This document shows, in pieces, positions 39,628-47,603 of a stretch of 47,916 bases of DNA. Both the position numbers and the translations under genes were made by a program. The stretch's first letter is position 1. Every line of letters starts with the position of its first letter. Location: positions 1 to 47,916 of IMG/VR virus record IMGVR_UViG_3300027969_005288; one strand, written 5' to 3'. The stretch is from a virus. The notes under the pieces were generated by a model that saw nothing but the letters and a program-made list of their open reading frames with translations, was not told the origin of the DNA and did not search any database.

Positions 39628-42600
39628 TTAAACTTGACCACTTGATATTTGGCCAGGTCTAAGTATAGTTGTTCGTGTTACAAGAATTTCCATTCCTTTT
39701 ACCGGTTCGACAAAGGTATCTAAAATACCTATATTTCTTTCAATAATATCAGGAGTGTTATTAGTTTCATCCATAACATTCCTAAAATTATAAACACCAT
39801 TTTCTGCTTGTACAGTAGCCATAAAATTATCTGCTAGAGTTTTAATTTCTAATCGTGTTTGAGCTGTATTAAATTCAAAAAGATAATTTTTCAAAATTGC
39901 AGATAAACCGTCCTGTATATAAATCATAACTTCTCTTACGTGAGCAGATGATAATGCGCTTTGTACATTTTGTTGAGCTGTTTTATTGGCAAATATTACC
40001 AAACCTGTGCCGTTTTGAAAAATAATTGGATTAAGACCGAATGGTTCAATATTATCTCTATCAGATTTATCATAATTATATTCAACACCAATAACTCCTC
40101 GACCTCCAACGATACCGCGTCTATTACCTGCAATAATTGACCAAGGCAGTGCATTAGTATATTTATCAATATAATTGTTAGAAACATACCCAGCAGGTGG
40201 TACCTGGATATTAGATCCATTTTCTCTTACAGTAAGAAAAGGCGTATAAAATGCTCCATAACTAGAACCTTGAGTAATTCCAGGTAAGGTATACCTAACA
40301 GTAGGGTTTTTAGAAAGATTTCCACCATTTGCAACGTATGCAGTATCAAACTGGCCTAACAGATTTAAAAAACTTGGGTCTGTGCTCTTTTTAAAATTAT
40401 CAACCGAAGGTGCATTTACTAATGCAAATGCATTTTGTCTCTCCTTAGCAAGGGTAAAAAATATTGATTTTGAATTTGCTTCTATCCCATTAGCCCAAGT
40501 ATCAACAATATATCTATAAGAAATATTATCTTTATCAATAAGAGCTTGAAACAGTTTAGTACCTCCTAAAGTATCATATAAAATATTATTCTGCTGTTCA
40601 TTAGTACCATTTGGTAAATTATATGAGCCAAGTGGAAATCCATCGAGTGTAAAAATATTATAATAATCAACCCATTCAGTAATAGGTGTATATGACTCTA
40701 CAGTCTCGACCGAATCTATGGTTCTAATAAGAATAGGCCCTTCGCATATAATCTTAAGAGCATTTACACCTGGTGTAAAATTACTAATTCCTATAACTTC
40801 TTTAATATAGGTAAGTCTAGATGAAACTGTAGAAGATCCTACATTTTGTAATAAATATTTACCTACTGCAACATATACTGAGCTGCTAGATGATACAATT
40901 ACTTCATTTTGTTTTAAAAGAGAACCAGGAGTTCCACTATATTCAAGTACATTTATACTATTATTAAGAGAACCTTTATACGATTGAATACCTAATGTAC
41001 CTTGAGAATATGCAGTATCACTAGTATCAAAGAAATACTTTCCAGTCTGATTAATTCCAAAATCTACATCATCTACAATTAAGTCATTAAAATCAGCATC
41101 AGCAAATGCATTAATAATAAAAGTTGGAATATTATATGTGCTATCAGAAATTTCTATTTTAGTTGGAGTTCCTGAAAGATTATAGATTAAATATGAATAT
41201 GATAATGGATTAAAATCTAAATATAATATCTGAGAAGCTCCAATGGTTGATCCAAATACTGCTTTATCGCCATCTGTCAATGTACCGTTTGAAATATCTG
41301 AATATAGTTGAGAAGATAATCCGCATATAATAGTTCCAGTGTCACCGTTATCATCTCTCTGAGTGACCCAATCCATATCTAATACTTTAATATATTTAAG
41401 CGTAGAAAGTCCATCAAATGGAGTATCTCCAGCACCTAAAGTAATATCAGCACCTGATACTGTAACTAAAGTATAGCTTGAAGTAACAGTTACGTCAATT
41501 ACTGGAATTGCTAAATCATCACCTGCATTAATAAGAAAATCACCTACTGTACCGGTTGAATTAGCTTTTAAATTCTTAAAAACATTATAAGCAGCAGATG
41601 CGCTTGATGCAGATGCTAATAAATCAAAACTACCATCAGTATTAACTGTTAAAGTTACGCCTGTAAGACTCACCGACCTTAAATTGGTTGAATTTTCTGT
41701 ATAATCTAGATCTGATGCAATAGTAGCTTTATAAGATAAAAAATCAATCGTTTTAGGATTGACCCTTTCTAGTTCATGTCCAATAAGATCAAGACCTTTA
41801 TCAGTACCATCTAATAGGTCTCCTAAATCAAACATTGCTTCATTAATAGAACAGAAAAGTCCTGTTGATGGAGTATCTGCATTAATTAAATCTTTAATAT
41901 AAAGATTATTGCCATTAAGATCTGAAAAACCTGGAATAAGAGAGCCTGTATAAATTGATATTAGACTTACTTGAGGTAAATTATTAAATTGTTCTAGATA
42001 TGTATCTGAAGTATCTGTAATTGATACTTTTCTTTTAAGACCACTCTGCTTATCAAAATACTTAGCATAAGTTGGATCTGATGTAAATCTTTCATACGGA
42101 TAAATTGCAGTAGTGTCTGCTCCAAGATTTCCATTATATAGAAATACATCAACCATAAAATCTGATACAAAGCTTTCACCGTTTAAAAAAGCTGGTATAT
42201 TAGCATTACCATACCAATCTTGAACTTTAATTTGAAATCCTTTTGTATTTTCAGGCGCTGCTTTTCTTACTAAGATAGAAACTTGTCTACTTCCAAGATT
42301 AACAATATTAAAAAGATTATTAAATGGGGTAGTGTCTGTTGCGCCAATGTTAGTAAGGAATGCATCAGTACTAGGAAACCAAAACTTATCTTGATTAAAA
42401 TACCCAGAATATAGTGCTTCATTAGTAAAACCTGAATTTGCTTCAGTTGAACTTGCACTAAAAAGGCAAGCTTCATCATAATCTCCACTTCCATCTATAG
42501 CATTATTTAATCTCCAAAGATTTAATGCTAAAATAGGACCTCTTTCTAAAGCTGAAAGACAGCTTCTATGAAAAAAACTCCCTTTTCTTTCATCTATTCT

Positions 42601-42795
42601 ATTAATGTCACCAAATACTGCTCTAAAAAAAGAGGTATCAGGACAAAAAACAGGCGTGTTAAAAGGACCTTTTCTAGAAAAGCCTATAACTAATCTTAAT
42701 TGTTCAGCTGGGATTGAGACAGTTTGACTTTTATCAAATTCTAATCTATAAACTCCGGCTGACCTAAATGCTGCTATTTGCGGACTTAATGCCAT
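39628..42795 (-). CDS. Tail sheath protein (T4 gp18-like), enlarged
   Basis: The N-terminal region matches gp18: VIGFSRKGPFNTPVFCPDTS, then FGDINRIDERKGSFFHRS. The C-terminal third contains the conserved core (VPPAGYVSNNYIDKYTNALP, GLNPIIFQNGTGLVIFANKT) and the polymerising end, with FVEPVKGMEILVTRTTILRP. At 1055 residues it exceeds T4 gp18 (659) by about 400. The extra material lies roughly between residues 300 and 750 and looks like beta-rich Ser/Thr/Asp inserts, probably surface domains on the contracted tail. It contracts to drive the tube into the cell. A terminator follows. The identification is secure. Confidence 0.92.
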   Translation of the reverse strand: MALSPQIAAFRSAGVYRLEFDKSQTVSIPAEQLRLVIGFSRKGPFNTPVFCPDTSFFRAVFGDINRIDERKGSFFHRSCLSALERGPILALNLWRLNNAIDGSGDYDEACLFSASSTEANSGFTNEALYSGYFNQDKFWFPSTDAFLTNIGATDTTPFNNLFNIVNLGSRQVSILVRKAAPENTKGFQIKVQDWYGNANIPAFLNGESFVSDFMVDVFLYNGNLGADTTAIYPYERFTSDPTYAKYFDKQSGLKRKVSITDTSDTYLEQFNNLPQVSLISIYTGSLIPGFSDLNGNNLYIKDLINADTPSTGLFCSINEAMFDLGDLLDGTDKGLDLIGHELERVNPKTIDFLSYKATIASDLDYTENSTNLRSVSLTGVTLTVNTDGSFDLLASASSASAAYNVFKNLKANSTGTVGDFLINAGDDLAIPVIDVTVTSSYTLVTVSGADITLGAGDTPFDGLSTLKYIKVLDMDWVTQRDDNGDTGTIICGLSSQLYSDISNGTLTDGDKAVFGSTIGASQILYLDFNPLSYSYLIYNLSGTPTKIEISDSTYNIPTFIINAFADADFNDLIVDDVDFGINQTGKYFFDTSDTAYSQGTLGIQSYKGSLNNSINVLEYSGTPGSLLKQNEVIVSSSSSVYVAVGKYLLQNVGSSTVSSRLTYIKEVIGISNFTPGVNALKIICEGPILIRTIDSVETVESYTPITEWVDYYNIFTLDGFPLGSYNLPNGTNEQQNNILYDTLGGTKLFQALIDKDNISYRYIVDTWANGIEANSKSIFFTLAKERQNAFALVNAPSVDNFKKSTDPSFLNLLGQFDTAYVANGGNLSKNPTVRYTLPGITQGSSYGAFYTPFLTVRENGSNIQVPPAGYVSNNYIDKYTNALPWSIIAGNRRGIVGGRGVIGVEYNYDKSDRDNIEPFGLNPIIFQNGTGLVIFANKTAQQNVQSALSSAHVREVMIYIQDGLSAILKNYLFEFNTAQTRLEIKTLADNFMATVQAENGVYNFRNVMDETNNTPDIIERNIGILDTFVEPVKGMEILVTRTTILRPGQISSGQV

Positions 42796-42839
42796 TTTTT
42801 ATTTTTTTTTATATTATATATATAGATTTTATTTATTTT

Positions 42840-44717
42840 TTAAATAAGATCATATATGTCAAAATACATAGCACCTTCATCTTTTGATTTTAATAAAATT
42901 TCATCCATCACTTTCTGTACATTAGGATCTACTAAATCAAATTTTTCTTCTACAAAATCAGAAAAATCAAGCGTATGAAAAAATTCAGTTGCATTTATAC
43001 TTGACATTACTAAATCATCACATCCTAATTGCCCTTGATATTTACCGCTAGATGATTTACCAAAACTAATACACTCTTCAATAGTATTTTTATTATAAAG
43101 CCGTATTTTGCCCATACTTATATATTTTTTAAAATTTTGACAAAATATTGTTTTATTATCTGATTTTAATTTTAGCCCAAAACTTGAAGTTTTAGCATCA
43201 TTTCGATGTTTAAATTTTACAACCATTTCTTCATCAAAATCATTTCTAGATGGAAATATAGTTTGTAATCTTCTAATTAATTCTGAACCAAACATATTCC
43301 ATTCTATTATAAGTTTTACATTTTCATTATTGAAAATATCAATAGATATTGTATATAAAATTTTACTAAAATCTTCTATACTATGAGTATTGCTCTGAAA
43401 AATAGCAATTTGTTTTAAACCGAAAAAGTCTATAAAACTACCTGGTGATTTTACTTTTTTAATATCACTTATATTCATTGGCTCGATAGAAAAAATATTA
43501 ATTACTGAATAGTCACCACCACCACCTTCTGCTATATCTACAGAAAATGCCCAATAATTATTTAAATTTTCTATTTGAGAAATATCAAAATCAGGATCCC
43601 ATACAAGGGCACTATAATTAATTTCTAAATCATCAAGCTCGATAAATTCATGATGTATAAAATCTTTTTGTTTTTTTTGTAATTTTTTTATAGATTCAGG
43701 GCCTAATAAAAGATTAGAACTTGCAATAAATTGATTTCCATATTGTCTATTAAATGCTTCCTCTGATCCTAAATTAGAAATTTCTCTATACATCCATGCC
43801 TCATCTCGGCCTACTACTTGCCACCAATCTACCCTATATGGGCGGTATTCATTTTTATTGTGAACTGCATTTTTATAAATATCATAGAATTTATTAAAGC
43901 CATTAGGAGTACTAGTAATAATAACTCTAGATATTTTAGATGAAGATATAGTAGGATATACGTTTTCATAAAAACTATCTAAAAAACTTGAATGTATATG
44001 AGCAAATTCGTCCATAAATAGTAAATGAATAGTAAAACCGATTGCAGCTTTTTTACTAGTATTTAAACCAATAATACGACAACCATTATCAAATTTCATA
44101 TTAAATACATCATTTTTAAGAACACCTGGCTTCATAAAAAAAGGTAAATTATCTAAAATAACTTTTGCTTTATCTATGATTTCTCTAGTAGTTGAACCTT
44201 TATTAGAAAGAACAAGAGCATTTCTATCAAAATTAAAAAGAATATACCATGCTATATAAATAGATGAGCATATCGTATTATGAGAAAGTATGTCATTTGA
44301 ATAGAAACGATGACCAGGATGATTCACAGTCACATCATACATTTCGATATGCAAAGAAGTTTTTTCTAATTTAACAATTTTTTCTGGACCATCTTTAGTC
44401 ATAATAAAAGTCCCTTCTTTACAATTTTTTAAATAAACTTCATCTATTTTCTCATTAAATAGAATATGTGTATCAGCACCTTCTAATTTTTTACCAGACA
44501 GAGTTTCTATTTTCCAAACATCAAAAGGTTTAGTTTTATGAATATGTGTAATAGGTTGATAACCTGAATCAGTTTTTATTGAAAGTCCTTTAATATCTAA
44601 AGTTTCCTGTATTTTATCTAAAAGATTTGATTGATCTAGAAAAGACTTGTCTTTATTTTCAATCTTTTCTATTAGTTGAATCAAAAAAAGAATAATATAT
44701 CTTAAACCTATACGCAT
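42840..44717 (-). CDS. Terminase large subunit, C-terminal part, preceded by long C-intein
   Basis: Residues 1-147 are the C-intein: a hydrophobic opening helix (GLRYIILFLIQLIEKI), a block B-like GADTHILF, block F MYDVTVNHPGHRFY and block G NDILSHN. Thr148 is the first extein residue, and TICSSIYIAWYILFNF continues the ATPase domain. Walker B is HLLFMDEFAHIH and motif III is ITSTPNGF. The C-terminal nuclease domain has SVDIAEGGGDYSVINIF and later acidic residues. The 478-residue C-extein plus the 129-residue N-extein gives 607, nearly the 610 of T4 gp17. It packages DNA at the portal. It overlaps the endonuclease gene by 10 bases. Confidence 0.92.
   Translation of the reverse strand: MRIGLRYIILFLIQLIEKIENKDKSFLDQSNLLDKIQETLDIKGLSIKTDSGYQPITHIHKTKPFDVWKIETLSGKKLEGADTHILFNEKIDEVYLKNCKEGTFIMTKDGPEKIVKLEKTSLHIEMYDVTVNHPGHRFYSNDILSHNTICSSIYIAWYILFNFDRNALVLSNKGSTTREIIDKAKVILDNLPFFMKPGVLKNDVFNMKFDNGCRIIGLNTSKKAAIGFTIHLLFMDEFAHIHSSFLDSFYENVYPTISSSKISRVIITSTPNGFNKFYDIYKNAVHNKNEYRPYRVDWWQVVGRDEAWMYREISNLGSEEAFNRQYGNQFIASSNLLLGPESIKKLQKKQKDFIHHEFIELDDLEINYSALVWDPDFDISQIENLNNYWAFSVDIAEGGGGDYSVINIFSIEPMNISDIKKVKSPGSFIDFFGLKQIAIFQSNTHSIEDFSKILYTISIDIFNNENVKLIIEWNMFGSELIRRLQTIFPSRNDFDEEMVVKFKHRNDAKTSSFGLKLKSDNKTIFCQNFKKYISMGKIRLYNKNTIEECISFGKSSSGKYQGQLGCDDLVMSSINATEFFHTLDFSDFVEEKFDLVDPNVQKVMDEILLKSKDEGAMYFDIYDLI
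44277..44717 (-). other. Split intein, C-terminal half (terminase), unusually long
   Basis: This encodes 147 residues, including the block B histidine that normally belongs to the N-half, so the split point is early. It starts with a hydrophobic, basic-ended helix not seen in classical C-inteins and ends in the canonical Ser-His-Asn before threonine. Confidence 0.87.
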
Positions 44718-45829
44718 AAAAATTCTTTACATTTGTTTATTATTTCCTCTGGGTTTTTATACCAGTCCGATTCCCATATTACTAAGACTTGGTAATCATG
44801 TTCTTCTGCTTTTTCTCTTTTAATCCTGTCATAATCCCATATTTCTTGCGCTGTCATCTTTTTTACTTTATGAAAATAATCAGATTTAAATTTTTGAGGA
44901 TTGCAATGCCAAAAATCTCCATTGAATTCAATGATCTTTTTAGATTTAATAAAAACCAAATCATATTTATATGCTCTTTTTAGTTCTTTATCCCGGATGA
45001 ATTTTTCGTTGGATCCTCTTTTTACGTCATCGGTAAAAATAGAACATATTACATCAAAGAATTTTTCTGAAACATTACTTCTACCTCTTCCGATCCATTG
45101 ATCTTCATTAAAGACTTTAGCTTTCCAATTCTTTCGTCTCTCTTCCCATTTTTCTTTTCCTAATTCTTCACCGTATTTATTTTGAAAAAAAGAAAGATCT
45201 CGAGTTTGTAGTTTTGCAATTTCAGCAATAGCTTCTTTGCGAGTCATGCCTTTATCAATCCAGTGCTCAACCTGATTCCAAGTTTTTCTATCTTTTAAAA
45301 AAATATTAACTCTTTCAGAAACCATTTTTGCATATTCATCTTCATGTCTATTCGGAAACCTTTTTCGATAAAACTCTATCGAGAAAGGGCTTGCTTCCTT
45401 TCTCTTCTGTTCAGAAGTTTTAGTATGAGACATTGGATTTTTTTGCCCTTTAATTTTATCCGAAAACATTTTTTTATACTTTTCTTCCTTCATGTGCTTT
45501 CCACCATTAATAGTAGTGGCTTCTCTATCAGAAGAACAATAGAGAGGTGTGTTTGGAAATTCAGCTTTGTACTCGTCAAGAGTTCTATGTGGATGCATAG
45601 ATTTAAACCATTTGCCATAGATTCTCGGGGTAACGTAACTATTCCAAAGATCTATCACATAGTCTACACCTTCAACGCCTTTTAGAAGAGATTCCTGTCT
45701 TTTCTTAAAGTTAAAATCAGATGAACATTTAATAGAACAGAATTTTGAAGTTGCAACTCCAGCCTCGTATCCAGATTTGCAACAAAGACAATTTTTTTGA
45801 AAAGGCGTCCTCTTTATATAATTTTTCAT
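44708..45829 (-). CDS. Freestanding homing-type endonuclease inside the split terminase gene
   Basis: The 373 residues include an N-terminal four-cysteine zinc finger (CLCC near 14-17 and CSIKC near 31-35) and a NUMOD3-like GQKNPMSHTKTSEQKRKEA stretch. One module, FFQNKYGEELGKEKWEE, resembles the repeats of the topoisomerase-locus endonuclease. The C-terminal nuclease core reads YKYDLVFIKSKKIIEFNGDF with a following WHCNP. The end, LVIWESDWYKNPEEIINKCK, parallels VWDTDVDSEIINKI in the other enzyme. It overlaps the N-part stop by 4 bases and the C-part start by 10, so all three genes are translationally linked. It probably spreads the intein by cutting intein-free terminase genes. Confidence 0.8.
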   Translation of the reverse strand: MKNYIKRTPFQKNCLCCKSGYEAGVATSKFCSIKCSSDFNFKKRQESLLKGVEGVDYVIDLWNSYVTPRIYGKWFKSMHPHRTLDEYKAEFPNTPLYCSSDREATTINGGKHMKEEKYKKMFSDKIKGQKNPMSHTKTSEQKRKEASPFSIEFYRKRFPNRHEDEYAKMVSERVNIFLKDRKTWNQVEHWIDKGMTRKEAIAEIAKLQTRDLSFFQNKYGEELGKEKWEERRKNWKAKVFNEDQWIGRGRSNVSEKFFDVICSIFTDDVKRGSNEKFIRDKELKRAYKYDLVFIKSKKIIEFNGDFWHCNPQKFKSDYFHKVKKMTAQEIWDYDRIKREKAEEHDYQVLVIWESDWYKNPEEIINKCKEFLCV

Positions 45830-46374
45830 GCTAATTTAGATAATATTCTATAGAGAATATATTTTATTGTTTCTAAAAAAGTTAATTTTCTTTTCTGTTT
45901 TAGGTATCTAATATAAAGTTCACCGATTGTGACTTTTTCAATAACAGAATCTTTTTCAATTTTTAAGAAAGTTTGTGGAGAAAGACATTTTCCTATTTGC
46001 CTGCTGGCTAAACAGATAGAAAATCTATTAGCTCTAAAATGATCAAGCATATCAAGTTGATAATCTCTAAGCTTAATAGTACTAAGACCTTCATCTGTCA
46101 TTACAGTGCAATAATTATTAGCAAAATAACAGACATCATTTGCACATTTTTTTAATTCTTCAAATTCATGTTTAGTGTAATCAAATAAAATATTACCTTT
46201 TCTTAAGGTAGGATTGCCTTCATAAAAAGGTAGTCCTCCTTTTGGTTTATATCCATCATCTATAGAACTTAATAATTTTTCAATTTTTTCTGTACTCCAT
46301 GATACTCTATCTTCAGAATTTTCAGTACGAGGTACAACAATTTCTACTTCACTATTTTTATATTGTACTGCCAT
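45826..46374 (-). CDS. Terminase large subunit, N-terminal part, followed by short N-intein
   Basis: Residues 1-129 are the N-terminus of a gp17-like terminase: FEELKKCANDVCYFANNYC, then IKLRDYQLDMLDHFRANRFS (adenine-motif region), and SICLASRQIGK, the Walker A motif up to its lysine. Cys130 starts a 53-residue N-intein, CLSPQTFLKIEKDSVIEKV, which ends in a hydrophobic helix (TFLETIKYILYRILSKLA). The chain stops before the Walker A Thr, so ATP binding needs trans-splicing with the part at 42840-44717, which would restore GKT. The start shares a base with the stop of the small subunit gene. Confidence 0.92.
   Translation of the reverse strand: MAVQYKNSEVEIVVPRTENSEDRVSWSTEKIEKLLSSIDDGYKPKGGLPFYEGNPTLRKGNILFDYTKHEFEELKKCANDVCYFANNYCTVMTDEGLSTIKLRDYQLDMLDHFRANRFSICLASRQIGKCLSPQTFLKIEKDSVIEKVTIGELYIRYLKQKRKLTFLETIKYILYRILSKLA
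45829..45987 (-). other. Split intein, N-terminal half (terminase), unusually short
   Basis: This encodes 53 residues with block A only (CLSPQTFLKI, then VTIGELYIRY). The remaining 25 residues are a Lys/Arg-rich turn and an amphipathic helix. Block B is on the other chain. This recalls the early-split terminase intein AceL-TerL described from environmental DNA, whose N-half is about 25 residues. Confidence 0.87.
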
Positions 46375-47111
46375 TATAGTCCAAATTCATTATCATTTTC
46401 ATCAAATTCATTATCATCTACTATATCTTCATCATCGCCATAGTCATCATCATTTCTTTTTATTTTAGCACTTTCAAATGGTGGTTCATATTCTAGTAAA
46501 TTCTTAATTGTGTTTACTTCAGTTTCAGCATCTTCTTCGGTATACTCAGCTCTAATACTTTTCATTAGTTCCTTAGTACCTCTAGAACTAATCATATTAG
46601 AAGATGTATTATTTTTTTCTGAAGATATTACTTTATATTGAGGTTTATAAATATCAATATCTCTACTTAATTTTTTCATATTTTCTTCAGATGCTATAAG
46701 ATACATAGTTTGACTTTTTACTATATCTAAGAGAGTTTTCTGTAGTCCTCCTAGTACTTCAAACATGCGTGGATGCATTTCTCCACTATCAATATTATCA
46801 AGCATTGTAATAATTGCTCTCTCAGCAGCCTCCATTTGAAAAATAAGAGCGCCTAATGACATTTTATCTAACTCTACTCGAGCTTTGATATATTCTTGTT
46901 CTTCAATAATTTCTTCTGATAAATAAAGCTTTAATAATCCATTAATTACTTTTTTTGCTTTAATATATGCATTATTTCTAAGTGTATCGTATGACGTTAC
47001 TGTACGAGATTTTACTAAATCATCTAAACCTTCTTCTTTGATATTTATTTTATCTGGTAAGTCATCATTTAGTAATTCACTAATACTATTTCTTAAATTG
47101 TTTTTTGACAT
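46374..47111 (-). CDS. Terminase small subunit candidate (T4 gp16-like)
   Basis: The 245-residue protein is mostly helical, with a central region MFEVLGGLQKTLLDIVKSQT preceded by MEAAERAIITMLDNIDSG. That pattern is found in gp16-type small terminases of T4-like phages, which form rings that regulate the large subunit. The N-terminal 60 residues are polar, and the C-terminal 45 are very acidic (DDDYGDDEDIVDDNEFDEND). T4 gp16 has 164 residues. It lies directly before the large subunit with a 1-base stop/start overlap, the T4 order. Identification rests on position and helical pattern more than on a defining motif. Confidence 0.75.
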   Translation of the reverse strand: MSKNNLRNSISELLNDDLPDKINIKEEGLDDLVKSRTVTSYDTLRNNAYIKAKKVINGLLKLYLSEEIIEEQEYIKARVELDKMSLGALIFQMEAAERAIITMLDNIDSGEMHPRMFEVLGGLQKTLLDIVKSQTMYLIASEENMKKLSRDIDIYKPQYKVISSEKNNTSSNMISSRGTKELMKSIRAEYTEEDAETEVNTIKNLLEYEPPFESAKIKRNDDDYGDDEDIVDDNEFDENDNEFGL

Positions 47112-47195
47112 TTTATTATAAATTATCTGTAAAAAAAATAAACACTCTGTTACAAAAAATATTTCAAATTATCCATTATGCATTAATTAGTATAC

Positions 47196-47603
47196 CTATT
47201 TCCAATCAATTTCTAAATCAGTGTAAATACATAAAAGTTCTTCATCTTCATCAATATCACATATAGTATAAAATTCATCTGTATCTAAGTTATGATATAC
47301 ATTTGGATTATTTGAATGATTTACATAGTATGCTAGATTTAGATTATTAGGTGTTCTTGATAAGTATATTCCAACATCATCACAGTTTACTATATTTCTT
47401 AAATAAGATTTAGTAGATTGTGGTATATCTTTAATTTCATCCCAAGATATATATGTTGTATCAGAATTTACATCTGAAAATAATTTCTCGTTTTTTTTAA
47501 TTTTGCAAATACTAAATACTCCAACTCCATCACATACCCTAGATGGTTTTAATTTCAATTTTGTATTATTTAGTATATTATAAATAATATCAGTTTTCTC
47601 CAT
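47196..47603 (-). CDS. SET-domain protein (lysine methyltransferase-like)
   Basis: The 135 residues carry the SET-domain pattern. SRVCDGVGVFSICKIKKNEK is the N-terminal AdoMet-binding strand region, YYVNHSNNPNVYHN is the NHSxxPN knot motif, and TICDIDEDEELLCIYTD is the final segment with its catalytic-type Tyr. Typical stand-alone SET proteins are 120-160 residues. SET enzymes methylate protein lysines with AdoMet. It sits between the end of an unrecognised gene (14-base overlap) and the small terminase gene, so it is probably expressed late; a virion or host protein could be the substrate. The family call is good and the activity is inferred. Confidence 0.75.
   Translation of the reverse strand: MEKTDIIYNILNNTKLKLKPSRVCDGVGVFSICKIKKNEKLFSDVNSDTTYISWDEIKDIPQSTKSYLRNIVNCDDVGIYLSRTPNNLNLAYYVNHSNNPNVYHNLDTDEFYTICDIDEDEELLCIYTDLEIDWK

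Noticed and set aside
45344-45685. Plus-strand frame of 113 codons opposite the terminase-locus endonuclease
   Set aside because: It is a shadow of a gene with clear zinc-finger and nuclease motifs; all supported genes in the window are on the minus strand.
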